NCBI GenBank assembly: GCA_024697295.1
Contig: JAILFZ010000120.1
Span: 1 to 48,720, forward strand
Length of the DNA stretch: 48,720 nucleotides
Reading direction: 5' to 3'
Source: Treponema sp.
GTDB taxonomy: Bacteria; Spirochaetota; Spirochaetia; Treponematales; Treponemataceae
The notes beneath the pieces are model-generated. The model had not been told where the DNA came from and searched no databases. It was given only the letters and a program-made list of their open reading frames with translations. Below are positions 25,150-33,575 of the stretch, piece after piece. Within the stretch, counting starts at the first letter, position 1. The number at the start of each line of letters is the position of its first letter. A program made the position numbers and the translations under genes.

Positions 25150-26446
25150 CCTTTGCTTCATCCTCCTCTGATGTCTCCTTTGGCTCCTCCGGTTCAGCCG
25201 TCTCCTCCGTCACAGTTGCTTCCGAAGGCTTATCAAAGGTCTTTCGTCTCAATTCAACACCGTTTGAGTAAATAACTTCCAGCGTTTTAAAACCGTCTTC
25301 ATATTGTGTCAAAACAGAAAAACTGCTGTCAAAATAAAGGGTTTCATTATAAGAAGTCTGGCTTGTATATTCGGTTTTTACGCGGAGTTTGTTTTCTTCG
25401 TAGTAATAAGTGTCAGGATTTTCTGACATTTTATCATACTGATACTCGTATTTTTTGAAGGAAACTTCTTTCTTTTTGAAATTTTCATCAGTAAATGTAT
25501 AGGTCTCCGAATTGAATTCAACAAGCCGGTTCTTCTCATCATAAACCCATTCCTTTTTAAACAAAGGAACTTCCCGGTATTCAATCGGTTTGTTGTTTTC
25601 GATTTCTTTCGGGGTACGGCTTATTTCTTTGTAAACAACAGCATTTGATAAAACGGGCTTTTTAATTGAATTATATTCAATTTGAGTCTGAGTCATGTCT
25701 TCTTTATTTTCTTCAGTCGTGCTCTTAAGTTTCTGTTCCCCGTCATAAAAGTATTCAATGCTTTTTTTGAGTTTTAACTGGCTGGTCTTGGCAGGATTGT
25801 TGTAAATCTCTTTTTTTGAAAGGTTCCAGTTAGTATCGTAGAACTCGCGCGTAACCTTGTCGTCTGCCGCATTTACAAACACATTAAAATCATTAAATGT
25901 CTGAAAACTTACCTGCTCGCCGTCAAAACTAAATTTTCTTAAGCCACCTTCCCTGTCGACATTTATAACTTCAACAGGCTCTTTTGATTTACTTTCTTCA
26001 GGATTTTCGCTTCCATCAGAACCTTCCAGCATGGAAAGAATGTCGGTTCCGTCGGCAAAGTCCTTCTGATTCTGTGAGTTCCAGTAAAGAAGAATTACAT
26101 CGATTTGAGAAAGGGTTTCTTTGGGAGCAACAATTAAATCGTCAGCCTCACACACCGATTCAATTACCCCGATTTTTTGAGGATAAATAAATTCATACAG
26201 ACGCCTGCAACCGTTTTCCGTAATAAAAGGAATCATCAAAAAAACGGCGCCCTCTTTTGTAAGCGGACGGAATTGTTCAAGGGAGGAATCTTTGTAAATG
26301 CCTGTAACAGTGCCGCAGGTAAGTTCAAAAAAGAATTCCGACAGAGGTCCTGGAGTAAATTCAAACGAATAAGAGAAAACTTTAGCTGTAAAAACAAAAA
26401 AACATGCGCATAAAAGCGCAGTAATTTTTGACTTTTTATCTGCCAA
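25130..26446 (-). CDS. Exported protein of unknown function between ftsY and the Lol exporter
   Basis: This 438-residue protein has an N-terminal signal sequence (ITALLCACFFVFTAKVFSYS). The mature part contains several strand-rich segments with YDEKNRLVEFN and FYDGEQKLKST motifs, reminiscent of RHS/YD-like or toxin-antitoxin immunity-type beta sheets but too irregular to assign. The last 30 residues are strongly acidic (EEPKETSEEDEAKDEALEE). The start is a TTG, in frame just after the ftsY stop with GGACGG upstream. Its 3' end overlaps the next gene. Position between SRP receptor and lipoprotein exporter suggests an envelope role, but this is inference. Confidence 0.65.
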   Translation of the reverse strand: MADKKSKITALLCACFFVFTAKVFSYSFEFTPGPLSEFFFELTCGTVTGIYKDSSLEQFRPLTKEGAVFLMIPFITENGCRRLYEFIYPQKIGVIESVCEADDLIVAPKETLSQIDVILLYWNSQNQKDFADGTDILSMLEGSDGSENPEESKSKEPVEVINVDREGGLRKFSFDGEQVSFQTFNDFNVFVNAADDKVTREFYDTNWNLSKKEIYNNPAKTSQLKLKKSIEYFYDGEQKLKSTTEENKEDMTQTQIEYNSIKKPVLSNAVVYKEISRTPKEIENNKPIEYREVPLFKKEWVYDEKNRLVEFNSETYTFTDENFKKKEVSFKKYEYQYDKMSENPDTYYYEENKLRVKTEYTSQTSYNETLYFDSSFSVLTQYEDGFKTLEVIYSNGVELRRKTFDKPSEATVTEETAEPEEPKETSEEDEAKDEALEE

Positions 26447-26448
26447 TT

Positions 26449-27315
26449 TTACCGTCCAAGGAAAGTTTTTGTGTATTCAACAGGATCAAAAAGCTTGATG
26501 TCAGGATATTTTTCGCCTGTGCAGACAAATGCTGCGGGTATTTTTAATTCATTATAAATTGAATAAATCATTCCGCCCTTTGCAGTTGAGTCATATTTGG
26601 TAATTACAAGTCCATCAAGGCCTACCGCTTCGTTAAAAACTTCTGCCTGACGCACTGCGTTCTGACCGGTTGTTCCGTCGATTACGAGGATTTTTTTATA
26701 ACAGCCCTCATCCGCCTTCTGCTGTGCAATTTTATCGATTTTCTGGAGTTCTTTTACAAGGTTTTCTTTATTGTGCAGACGTCCTGCAGTATCGGCTATT
26801 ACGAGGCCGCCGCCATTTGCACGGCACGCATCTGCTGCGTCAAAAACGACTGCACTCGGGTCACTTCCATGCTGGTGGGCAACAACGCGAATATCGAGGT
26901 TACGTCCGTGCATCTGGAGCTGTTCTTCTGCCGCAGCACGGAATGTGTCAGCGGCCGCCATAATTACATTGTTTCCCTTTTCTTTGTAATAATTTGCAAT
27001 CTTTGCCGCAGAAGTCGTCTTTCCAACGCCGTTTACACCAAGGAGCATGTAAATATTTGTCTTGCCTTCAACCGGAGTAAAAGCAACAGGCTTTGCCATT
27101 TCAAGAAGTTTTTCTTCGAGAAGGTCAACGATTTTTTCCTGGTCGGTAATTTTCTGTTGTTTACAGTTTTCTTCAAGTTCATCAGAAATTGAAAAGGCAA
27201 GTTTTGCTCCTACATCTCCTTCAACGAGAATATCTGTCATGTCTTCAAATAATTCTGAGTCGATTTTTGAAGAACTGAATAATTCTTTTAATTTATTTGC
27301 AAAAAATCCTGCCAT
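26449..27315 (-). CDS. ftsY: Signal recognition particle receptor FtsY
   Basis: FtsY docks SRP-ribosome complexes at the membrane for co-translational insertion. The 288-residue protein has the N-domain (helical, residues 1-80) and the SRP-type GTPase G-domain. The G1 motif is GVNGVGKTTS, DTFRAAAEEQL lies in the insertion box, G3 is DTAGRL, G4 is TKYD, and AKGG is the closing loop. The long acidic A-domain of the E. coli protein is absent, as in many other bacteria. A strong AAGGAG precedes the ATG. It is co-directional with prfB upstream and the Lol genes downstream. Confidence 0.95.
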   Translation of the reverse strand: MAGFFANKLKELFSSSKIDSELFEDMTDILVEGDVGAKLAFSISDELEENCKQQKITDQEKIVDLLEEKLLEMAKPVAFTPVEGKTNIYMLLGVNGVGKTTSAAKIANYYKEKGNNVIMAAADTFRAAAEEQLQMHGRNLDIRVVAHQHGSDPSAVVFDAADACRANGGGLVIADTAGRLHNKENLVKELQKIDKIAQQKADEGCYKKILVIDGTTGQNAVRQAEVFNEAVGLDGLVITKYDSTAKGGMIYSIYNELKIPAAFVCTGEKYPDIKLFDPVEYTKTFLGR

Positions 27316-27335
27316 TTGATTCTCCTTAAAAAAAA

Positions 27336-28961
27336 TTACTTGGATGTAATGTTTTTTATCTCACCATCTTTATATGATTTATCTATTTTTGCACCTGCCG
27401 GCAAAACTTCGTTTGCGGCAAAGAGATATCTTACCATTTCAAAAACAAACCAGCCGCCGGCCACACAGGAAACTCCGATTGAAGCGTATGCGCGTTTCTG
27501 CCAGCTGAGGGCGTTGTCATAAGTTCCACGGTCTGCGTTGTAGGCATTTGTGGCCGAATTAAAGTTTCCGACACAGAAAAAAGTTGCCGGCAGCGAACAA
27601 ATCAACGCACTGTAAGCCGTGTACATTCTTCTGCGCCTTTTATCAATATTTTTTGCGCGGTCGTATGGTTTTGCGTTTACAAGAAGATTACTGCCGTCTT
27701 TTGCAATACTTTCAGGAATAAGGATAAATGCACTTTCATTATCTTCTGTCCGCGTAAACTTACCGAGAATTGTCTTTCCGTTTACAGAAGCAGACGCATA
27801 CATATTCTGTCCGTCGACAGGAGCACTTTCATTACCGTTAAAGTAAAAAATACCGTCTTTGAGTTTTTTGAGGCGGATATTCAAAGTTCCGCTTACAAGA
27901 GGTTTTAGAGTGGTTTTTACTGTAAAAAGTTCTTCGCCGGAAAACTGGTATGTAATCGACTGGCTGTCATAGTTTTTTGCACCGATTGTAATTGAATGAA
28001 TTCCTGCATCTATGATTAAGTCCTTTTTTGAAGGAATCACAACTCCATCAACGCTGACAACAGCGTTTTGGGCTGCTTCTTCAGGCTTAATGTCAAAACG
28101 GATTCTGACAGGCAGTGAGTTTGCAATTTTTGGTGTTAAGTTTCTGACAATTGACTGTGCAATTGCAATCAGGTCAGATGTATTGCCGACCTCTGTGACT
28201 GTTCCCGTGCATTTTGCCCCTGGAAAAACATAAAGATTTACCGTAACCGAAGCATAATCGCCAAAAATAAGAATATCTCCTGTTAAAAGCCCGTTGATTT
28301 TGGCGTTTGTAACTTCCTTTTCAAAGTTATAACTTAAAATTCCTTCATTTTTTGCTTTATCTGACGGCGAAAACAGGGCCGAACTGTCATTTTTATACAG
28401 GCTCACGTTCTCAGAAACAGGCTTATCTTCTTCTTCACGAAAGAAAGGAAACGGAAACTGAGCGAACCCGTGTTTTTCTTCTTCCTTTTCATCATCTTTT
28501 GGAGGATCTATCTTTTTCTGGTATTTTTTGGTAATTTCATCCTTTTTCAAGAGGTTTTCGTCGATTTTTGCCTTTATTTCTGCTATTTTTTCTTCACTTT
28601 CGATAATTGCTTTTCTTAAAGCGCGGGGATTGTCCTTTGAAAGAACAAGGGCATCTCGTGTTTTGTTTTCTTTTGAAAGCTGTAAAAAAAGTGAAAGGCG
28701 CTGAGTTTGAAGTTCATAAAGCTGTCTGTCAAGATCTTCCTGTGGAGAAATCAGGCGCAGTGAGTTGTCGGCAATCTGCTCAAGAATGAGCTGAGGCAAA
28801 ACCTGAGTGATTTTTGATTTTGAATCAGACTTTTCCTGCTGCTTGTACGAAAACTCCATACTGCCCAGAGTCCAGCCTGAAGCCGTAGTTGTTGCAGAAT
28901 ATGCAGAACAGCAGAAAGAGAAAATCAAACTCAAAAAAAACAATCTGACAGAGTGCTTCAT
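27336..28961 (-). CDS. Exported protein with PEGA-like segment, function unknown
   Basis: This 541-residue protein starts with a signal peptide (LFFLSLIFSFCCSAYSA). The mature N-terminal third is charged and helical, likely coiled coil (residues 60-160). The middle resembles PEGA-type surface modules (VSVDGVVIPSKKDLIIDAGIHSITIG, then LFTVKTTLKPLVSGTLNIRL), which often occur in cell-surface proteins. Near the C-terminus are two hydrophobic stretches (ALICSLPATFFCVG and ASIGVSCVAGGWFVFEMV). The ATG shares one base with the prfB stop (TAATG), so it is coupled to prfB. No enzymatic motif is seen. Confidence 0.65.
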   Translation of the reverse strand: MKHSVRLFFLSLIFSFCCSAYSATTTASGWTLGSMEFSYKQQEKSDSKSKITQVLPQLILEQIADNSLRLISPQEDLDRQLYELQTQRLSLFLQLSKENKTRDALVLSKDNPRALRKAIIESEEKIAEIKAKIDENLLKKDEITKKYQKKIDPPKDDEKEEEKHGFAQFPFPFFREEEDKPVSENVSLYKNDSSALFSPSDKAKNEGILSYNFEKEVTNAKINGLLTGDILIFGDYASVTVNLYVFPGAKCTGTVTEVGNTSDLIAIAQSIVRNLTPKIANSLPVRIRFDIKPEEAAQNAVVSVDGVVIPSKKDLIIDAGIHSITIGAKNYDSQSITYQFSGEELFTVKTTLKPLVSGTLNIRLKKLKDGIFYFNGNESAPVDGQNMYASASVNGKTILGKFTRTEDNESAFILIPESIAKDGSNLLVNAKPYDRAKNIDKRRRRMYTAYSALICSLPATFFCVGNFNSATNAYNADRGTYDNALSWQKRAYASIGVSCVAGGWFVFEMVRYLFAANEVLPAGAKIDKSYKDGEIKNITSK

Positions 28962-30095
28962 TACATGTCTTCGTCGCTGTCGTCACCGCCTACAGGAAGC
29001 CCCTGCCACTGTGCGTGCAGATAGGCGTCAATAAACGGATCAATGTCTCCGTCCATAACCGCTTGAATATTACCAACTTCATATTTTGTGCGGTGGTCTT
29101 TAACCATCGTATATGGTTGAAACACATAAGTACGGATCTGGTTACCCCAGGAAATATCTTTTTTTTCGGCACCGAATTTAGCGTTTTCCTTTTCTTTTTC
29201 TTCCTTGTAGTGCTGGTACAGTTTAGCCTTCAAAATACTCATGGCTGTGGCACGGTTCATGAGCTGGCTTCGCTCAGAATCACACTGAACAACGATACCT
29301 GTCGGCAAGTGAGTAAAACGAACGGCGGAATCGGTCTTGTTGACGTGCTGACCTCCCTTACCGCCAGAACGGTACGTATCTACACGAAGGTCTTCCGGTC
29401 GGATATCAACTTTAATCGTATCATCAAGAACAGGAAATATAAAAACCGAACTGAACGAAGTATGGCGGCGTGCGTTTGCGTCAAACGGACTGATTCGGAT
29501 CAAACGGTGAACCCCTGCTTCGCCCTTGAGTTTGCCGTAAACATAGTCGCCTGTAATCTGGATAGTTGTACTTTTGATGCCACCCTCATCTTCCTGCAGG
29601 TCGACAGTTTCCATTTTGAATCCGTTGCGTTCTGCCCAGCGGATGTACATGCGGCTGAGCATATAAGCCCAATCACAGGCCTCTGTTCCTCCGGCACCCG
29701 AGTGAATTGTAAGAAAGCAGCCGGATTTATCAACTTCTCCGGAAAGAAGGTTCAAGATACTCTGCTTTTCGTATTTGTCCTGCAGCTTTTCCAGCTGAGA
29801 ACGGATTTCTTCTTCTACGCTCTGATCCTGACCTTCAACAGCCAGTTCATAAAGGGTTTCAAGGTCATCAATTTCGCTTATAAGTTCGCGCCACGGCTCT
29901 ACACGCCCCTTTAAATATTTAAGGTCGTTCATAACTTTCTGGGCATTATCCGTGTCATTCCAAAAATCAGGACTTGAAGTTAAAGTCTCTGTGTCCTTGA
30001 TTTTTTTGTCGATTGCTTCGTGGTCAAAGACGCCCCCATACATTCATAATATCTTCTTTTAATTTTGAAACAGGTTCTTTTAAATCTTCAAGCAT
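28961..30095 (-). CDS. prfB: Peptide chain release factor 2, with programmed +1 frameshift
   Basis: RF2 terminates translation at UGA and UAA. The track shows only the second frame, from 30043. The gene really starts at the ATG at 30095 (AAGGAGA upstream). Frame 0 reads 23 codons (MLEDLKEPVSKLKED...NVWGRL) and meets TGA at 30026-30024 in the context GGGGGCGTCTTTGAC. The ribosome slips +1 on CTT and continues as DHEAIDKKI, giving about 377 residues. This is the classic autoregulatory frameshift: low RF2 favours the slip. The catalytic GGQ motif is present in SGGKGGQHVNKTDSAVR. Nucleotide coordinates span both frames. A structured element (copy B) lies in the upstream gap. Confidence 0.95.
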
Positions 30096-30110
30096 TACAT
30101 TCTCCTTAAT

Positions 30111-30171
30111 AACACCGGGTTACCGGCGCTGCATGGAAGCAGCAGACAGCAGTTTTGCCAACGGCAGAATC
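30111..30171 (-). repeat. Structured intergenic element, copy B (three hairpins before prfB)
   Basis: On the minus strand, between the Cas2-like gene and prfB, TTCTGCC-GTT-GGCAAAA (one mismatch) is followed by GCTGC-TTCCAT-GCAGC and then CCGG-TAAC-CCGG. The first two hairpins align without gaps to copy A before aroH, sharing GGCAAAACTGC and the GCTTC(A/C)ATGC loop region. Two stem pairs are exchanged compensatorily. The third hairpin is specific to this copy and ends about 16 bases before the prfB start. Confidence 0.68.
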
Positions 30172-30187
30172 TGCATATGATAAAAGT

Positions 30188-30496
30188 TTACTGTTTTGGT
30201 TTTGAATTTGAATTAGCAGGGTTTCCCGGACCAAAAACAGCCTTTTTCCATTTTTTCTGCCTTAATTCGGTGATTGCAAAATTGCCGTTAACCGGGAACT
30301 GATAGATTCGAATTGTATCGTAATAATCGGTTGCAAGGTCAAGCTCGCGTTTTAAAACAGCGAGTTGTGTCTGCGAAATCTGCATACTTTCCCAGCATGC
30401 CCTTTGAACTTTTTTAAAACCAAATCTGGTAAGAACAGAGGCGATAGCTTTTGAACTGTCGAGTCCGCCCGGATCCAGAATTACAGAAACGAACAT
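30188..30496 (-). CDS. Orphan Cas2-fold protein
   Basis: The 102-residue product from the ATG at 30496 looks like the Cas2/VapD ferredoxin-like fold. Strand 1 MFVSVILDP carries Asp8 at the position of the conserved Cas2 aspartate. GFKKVQRACWES matches the usual G-x-x-x-VQ-x-S-V-F/W-E segment, and DTIRIYQFP matches the strand near the C-terminus. No cas1, effector genes or CRISPR repeats occur in the window. The longer track frame begins at a TTG that is actually part of a -35 box. The gene lies upstream of prfB and divergent from an exported-protein gene. It could be a domesticated Cas2, a VapD-like ribonuclease or a protein with another role. Confidence 0.72.
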   Translation of the reverse strand: MFVSVILDPGGLDSSKAIASVLTRFGFKKVQRACWESMQISQTQLAVLKRELDLATDYYDTIRIYQFPVNGNFAITELRQKKWKKAVFGPGNPANSNSKPKQ

Positions 30497-30503
30497 ATAA
30501 ATA

Positions 30504-30532
30504 AGAATAAAGTAAAGGCATTGTCTTGTCAA
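30504..30532 (-). promoter_or_regulatory. Sigma-70 promoter of the Cas2-like gene, predicts leaderless mRNA
   Basis: On the minus strand a perfect TTGACA (30532-30527), 17-base spacer and TATTCT (30509-30504) are followed after exactly seven bases by the ATG at 30496. Transcription would begin at or within a base or two of the A of the start codon. No Shine-Dalgarno sequence exists upstream. Confidence 0.65.
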
Positions 30533-30560
30533 ATAGCCTAATTTGAGGCATTATATATAT

Positions 30561-31472
30561 ATGCGCATATTAAAAAAATCAGTCGCTTTTATCATTTTTT
30601 CTCAGATTTTTATCCTTTTTTCACACTCACAGAATTCTTCAAGACCAATTGTCGACATGATAAGCGCTAAACCCGTTTCCACAAACAAAATCCGTATCAC
30701 CTGGAAACTCCCGGAAAACTTTAACGCAGAAGCAATCCTTGTTTATAAGGATACAAAGCCTTTTTTGATGAATTCAAAAATTGAAGGCGCAGCACCTGTC
30801 GTTCAGCTTTCACCAAAGGCTTCTGCATATACTGATACTGTAATAAATTACAAAGAATACTATTACGCTGTAATCGCGCGCCAGGCAGACGGAAGCCTTT
30901 ACAACATCGTTCTGCCGTCTGTAAACGCTACAGTTAAAGGATGCAGGGTTCAGCGGCCGGAAAAAAAGGCAGAACCTTCTGAAGAAGAGATCGAAGCCAA
31001 AAAACCGAAAGTATACGCAGAAGGCACCCTCCGGGAACTTCCTCTTCCGTATCTTGATGTAATCAGTGATTTGGACAGAAAACCTTCTCCTCTAAAAGCA
31101 GAGGTTATAGAAGCCGGAAAAGAGCTTTCCAAAGGCTTTGAAAACCCGCCGAAAGAAAAACTTACACCGTATTATTTTGAAGAAGACATTATTTCCCCTG
31201 CAGGCGGTGACGAATACTTTCTGTTTGAAATCCTAAAAACTTACTTTGTTAAGCGAGACTACAAGGGCTCGGTTACAGCCCTTAAAAACTTTTTGAGCGT
31301 AAACAGAAACGAAGATACGACAAACCGGGCCGTATTCTATCTCGGACAGTCACAGTACTTCCGCGGAAATTACCGCAGCGCACTTACAATGTTCCTTTAC
31401 GTTGAAGACATTTATCCGGTTCTTTCAAAAAAATGGATTAACAGCACACTGGATTTTTACCAGATGCCGTAA
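30561..31472 (+). CDS. Exported FnIII-like/TPR-like protein, function unknown
   Basis: From the ATG at 30561 this protein has about 303 residues. It begins with a signal peptide (SVAFIIFSQIFILFSHS) and continues with a fibronectin type III-like domain (ISAKPVSTNKIRITWKLPENFNAEAILVYKD ... YKEYYYAVIA). A proline- and lysine-rich linker follows, then a C-terminal helical region with a TPR-like hairpin (NRAVFYLGQSQYFRGNYRSALTMFLYVE). It is predicted periplasmic. The track starts 18 bases earlier at a TTG; the ATG after GAGG (spacing 12) is preferred. It diverges from the Cas2-like gene and ends 3 bases before a convergent TPR gene. Confidence 0.68.
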   Translation: MRILKKSVAFIIFSQIFILFSHSQNSSRPIVDMISAKPVSTNKIRITWKLPENFNAEAILVYKDTKPFLMNSKIEGAAPVVQLSPKASAYTDTVINYKEYYYAVIARQADGSLYNIVLPSVNATVKGCRVQRPEKKAEPSEEEIEAKKPKVYAEGTLRELPLPYLDVISDLDRKPSPLKAEVIEAGKELSKGFENPPKEKLTPYYFEEDIISPAGGDEYFLFEILKTYFVKRDYKGSVTALKNFLSVNRNEDTTNRAVFYLGQSQYFRGNYRSALTMFLYVEDIYPVLSKKWINSTLDFYQMP

Positions 31473-31475
31473 CCC

Positions 31476-33575
31476 CTATTGTACTTTTCGAATCAGTTCG
31501 AGGAAGGCAGGTGTTCTAATCAGGCCGAGGTCTTCGGCTGTAAGTTTTTCGCGAATCAACTTTCCCTCTTCCGTTGCCTGAGGATTTGTATCCATCGGTG
31601 TTTCTTCACCTTCCGTCTTTGGAACTGATTTTACAAGAACTTCATCGCCGATGTTTACACGGTCATAAAAACTTCTCTGAGTTAAAGTTCCGACGGCGAT
31701 TTCTTCGCCGGTTTCGTCTATTAAAATCTGTCCAAGATAAGAGTTCTGGTCAAATGTTACGCCGACCCCCTTGTCTACAGTGCGGATATTCTTTGCCTTA
31801 ACAACATCAAGAACGGCCTTATTAACGACACCTTCTGTCTTACCGATGTCAACAAGGATTTCATTACCGCTTCGGGCGATGATTTTTCCCCTGACAGGAA
31901 GTATGCTCAAAACATTACGACGGAATGAACGAAGGACAGAAATAAATCTGTCGTTTCCGGTTCTGAACAGAGTAAATCTTGAAGTTTCGGTTCCGTTGCG
32001 GCCGTTGTAAATTACAGCGCTCAAAAATACTTCGCGTTCAGACTCTTCAAAGTTCATGATTACAAAATAATCCTGCCCTTTTTTGCGGGCCAGAGCAAAG
32101 GCTTCTCCGTAGCCTGCAACCGGATTCTCCTGTACGTAAACAGAAGTTGTTGCAACGCCGCTAAAGCTTTCTTTTGCCATTACAGCCGCCATTTGTTCGG
32201 CATCACTGTGAATCAGGGACACGGGAGCCTTGGTGTAATAAAGACCGATATTCCATCTTGTCTTGTCAAAGTAGAACGGTTCAACATTCCAGCGGTGTGC
32301 GAGGGAGTTTTTTAATAATGAGGTGTAGGCCTCGTAAGTATCGTTCAACCGTGTATATTCAAGTTTTTTGGCGTCAGAAAGACCTTCTGCCTTAGGATCG
32401 ATTTTATTTTTAACAAAGCTCAGCTGATTGACATAAAGTTCGTTGAGACCTGTTTTTTTAATCGCATCCGCAAATTCAAGACGTGCCGAAAAGTTATTCG
32501 GGTCGATGCGGAGAGCACGCTGGTATTCATAGCGGGCTTCTTCGCCCTGGAAGAGTTTACTGTATTCACGTGCCTTTAAAATATGGAACTGGGCCCATTC
32601 AGCGCGGCGCGGATCTTCAAGTTCCAGCTGCTTCTGGATGAGCTGTTCAAGAGAACTTCTCAAAATCTCATCTGTCGGGTCAATGGAAACTGCAACAGAC
32701 CATGTATCAAAGGCGCCTGTGTAATCTGCAAGTTTATTCTGGCTCAAACCTTTAAGATACCACGCACTGACTGAGTTTCTGTCCTTGCTGATTAAATAAT
32801 CACAGATATCGATTGTTTCCTGACAGCGGTTCTGTGCGTAAAGGATTGAACAAAGCAGAATGTAGGCAGCCTGGTAGTTTCCGTTGATTTGAACGGCTGA
32901 ACGTGCACGGCGCTCTGCTTCTGCATAGTTTTTGTTTTGTGCTGCAAGATAAGCGGCCAAATAATGAACCTGTGCGTCTGATGCGTGATATTTTAAGGCC
33001 TGGCGGATAAATTTTTCTGCCTGAGACTTTTTGCCTGTTTCGCTAGAAAGAACTGCAAGCGATAAAAGTGCCTTCCGGTTAGTTGCCTGGCGTTTTAAAA
33101 CATTGAAGTACAAATCCTCGGCGCCGTCATAAGTTCCGTTGTAAAGATTTATTTCTGCAAGACCAAAGCGTGCGTCGATGTTGTTCGGGTATTCAAGTAA
33201 GATTGAATTGAATACTTTTTCTGCCTCATCAAGCTGATGGAGAGAAATTAAACACATTCCGCGCAAGACGAGAATGTCCGTTCGGTTTTTGGCAAATTTT
33301 TCTGCAGATTCAAGATAAGTAAGACAAAGGCTAAAATCGCCAAGTTCATATGTAACCTGGGCCAGATGGAACCAGCCTTCGCCAAAGGCTTCGTTTGAGC
33401 GCAAAGCCTGCATAAAGTCTTCGCCTGCCCCATACCAGTCCTGACGATTTTGTTTTTCAAGTCCGCTGTTATAATACTTTAACGCAGACGGAGAAAAATC
33501 CTGGGCAAAACTGCTCATTACAAAATTCGAAACTACTAAAACTAATAATGCAGACAGGCAAAACTTTTTATTCAT
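31476..33575 (-). CDS. Large exported TPR protein with C-terminal barrel-like domain
   Basis: The ~699-residue protein starts with a signal peptide (FCLSALLVLVVSNFVMSSFAQ). About nine tetratricopeptide repeats fill residues 25-360 (for example NNIDARFGLAEINLYNGTYDGAEDLY). A middle alpha/beta domain follows (residues 430-560), then a small beta domain IIARSGNEILVDIGKTEGV, resembling the C-terminal domain of flagellar assembly protein FlgT. TPR scaffolds of this type are common in the spirochaete periplasm; the role is unknown. The ATG at 33575 (MNKKFCLS) overlaps the CBS-protein stop by 8 bases and is preferred to the track start. Confidence 0.72.
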   Translation of the reverse strand: MNKKFCLSALLVLVVSNFVMSSFAQDFSPSALKYYNSGLEKQNRQDWYGAGEDFMQALRSNEAFGEGWFHLAQVTYELGDFSLCLTYLESAEKFAKNRTDILVLRGMCLISLHQLDEAEKVFNSILLEYPNNIDARFGLAEINLYNGTYDGAEDLYFNVLKRQATNRKALLSLAVLSSETGKKSQAEKFIRQALKYHASDAQVHYLAAYLAAQNKNYAEAERRARSAVQINGNYQAAYILLCSILYAQNRCQETIDICDYLISKDRNSVSAWYLKGLSQNKLADYTGAFDTWSVAVSIDPTDEILRSSLEQLIQKQLELEDPRRAEWAQFHILKAREYSKLFQGEEARYEYQRALRIDPNNFSARLEFADAIKKTGLNELYVNQLSFVKNKIDPKAEGLSDAKKLEYTRLNDTYEAYTSLLKNSLAHRWNVEPFYFDKTRWNIGLYYTKAPVSLIHSDAEQMAAVMAKESFSGVATTSVYVQENPVAGYGEAFALARKKGQDYFVIMNFEESEREVFLSAVIYNGRNGTETSRFTLFRTGNDRFISVLRSFRRNVLSILPVRGKIIARSGNEILVDIGKTEGVVNKAVLDVVKAKNIRTVDKGVGVTFDQNSYLGQILIDETGEEIAVGTLTQRSFYDRVNIGDEVLVKSVPKTEGEETPMDTNPQATEEGKLIREKLTAEDLGLIRTPAFLELIRKVQ

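Noticed and set aside
29015-29914. 299-residue plus-strand ORF antisense to prfB
   Set aside because: It is long, but it mirrors a well-conserved release factor gene, has no ribosome site and no recognisable motif.
30096-30187. CRISPR array next to the Cas2-like gene
   Set aside because: The hairpins here are a single copy with no repeat-spacer periodicity; no direct repeats were found nearby.
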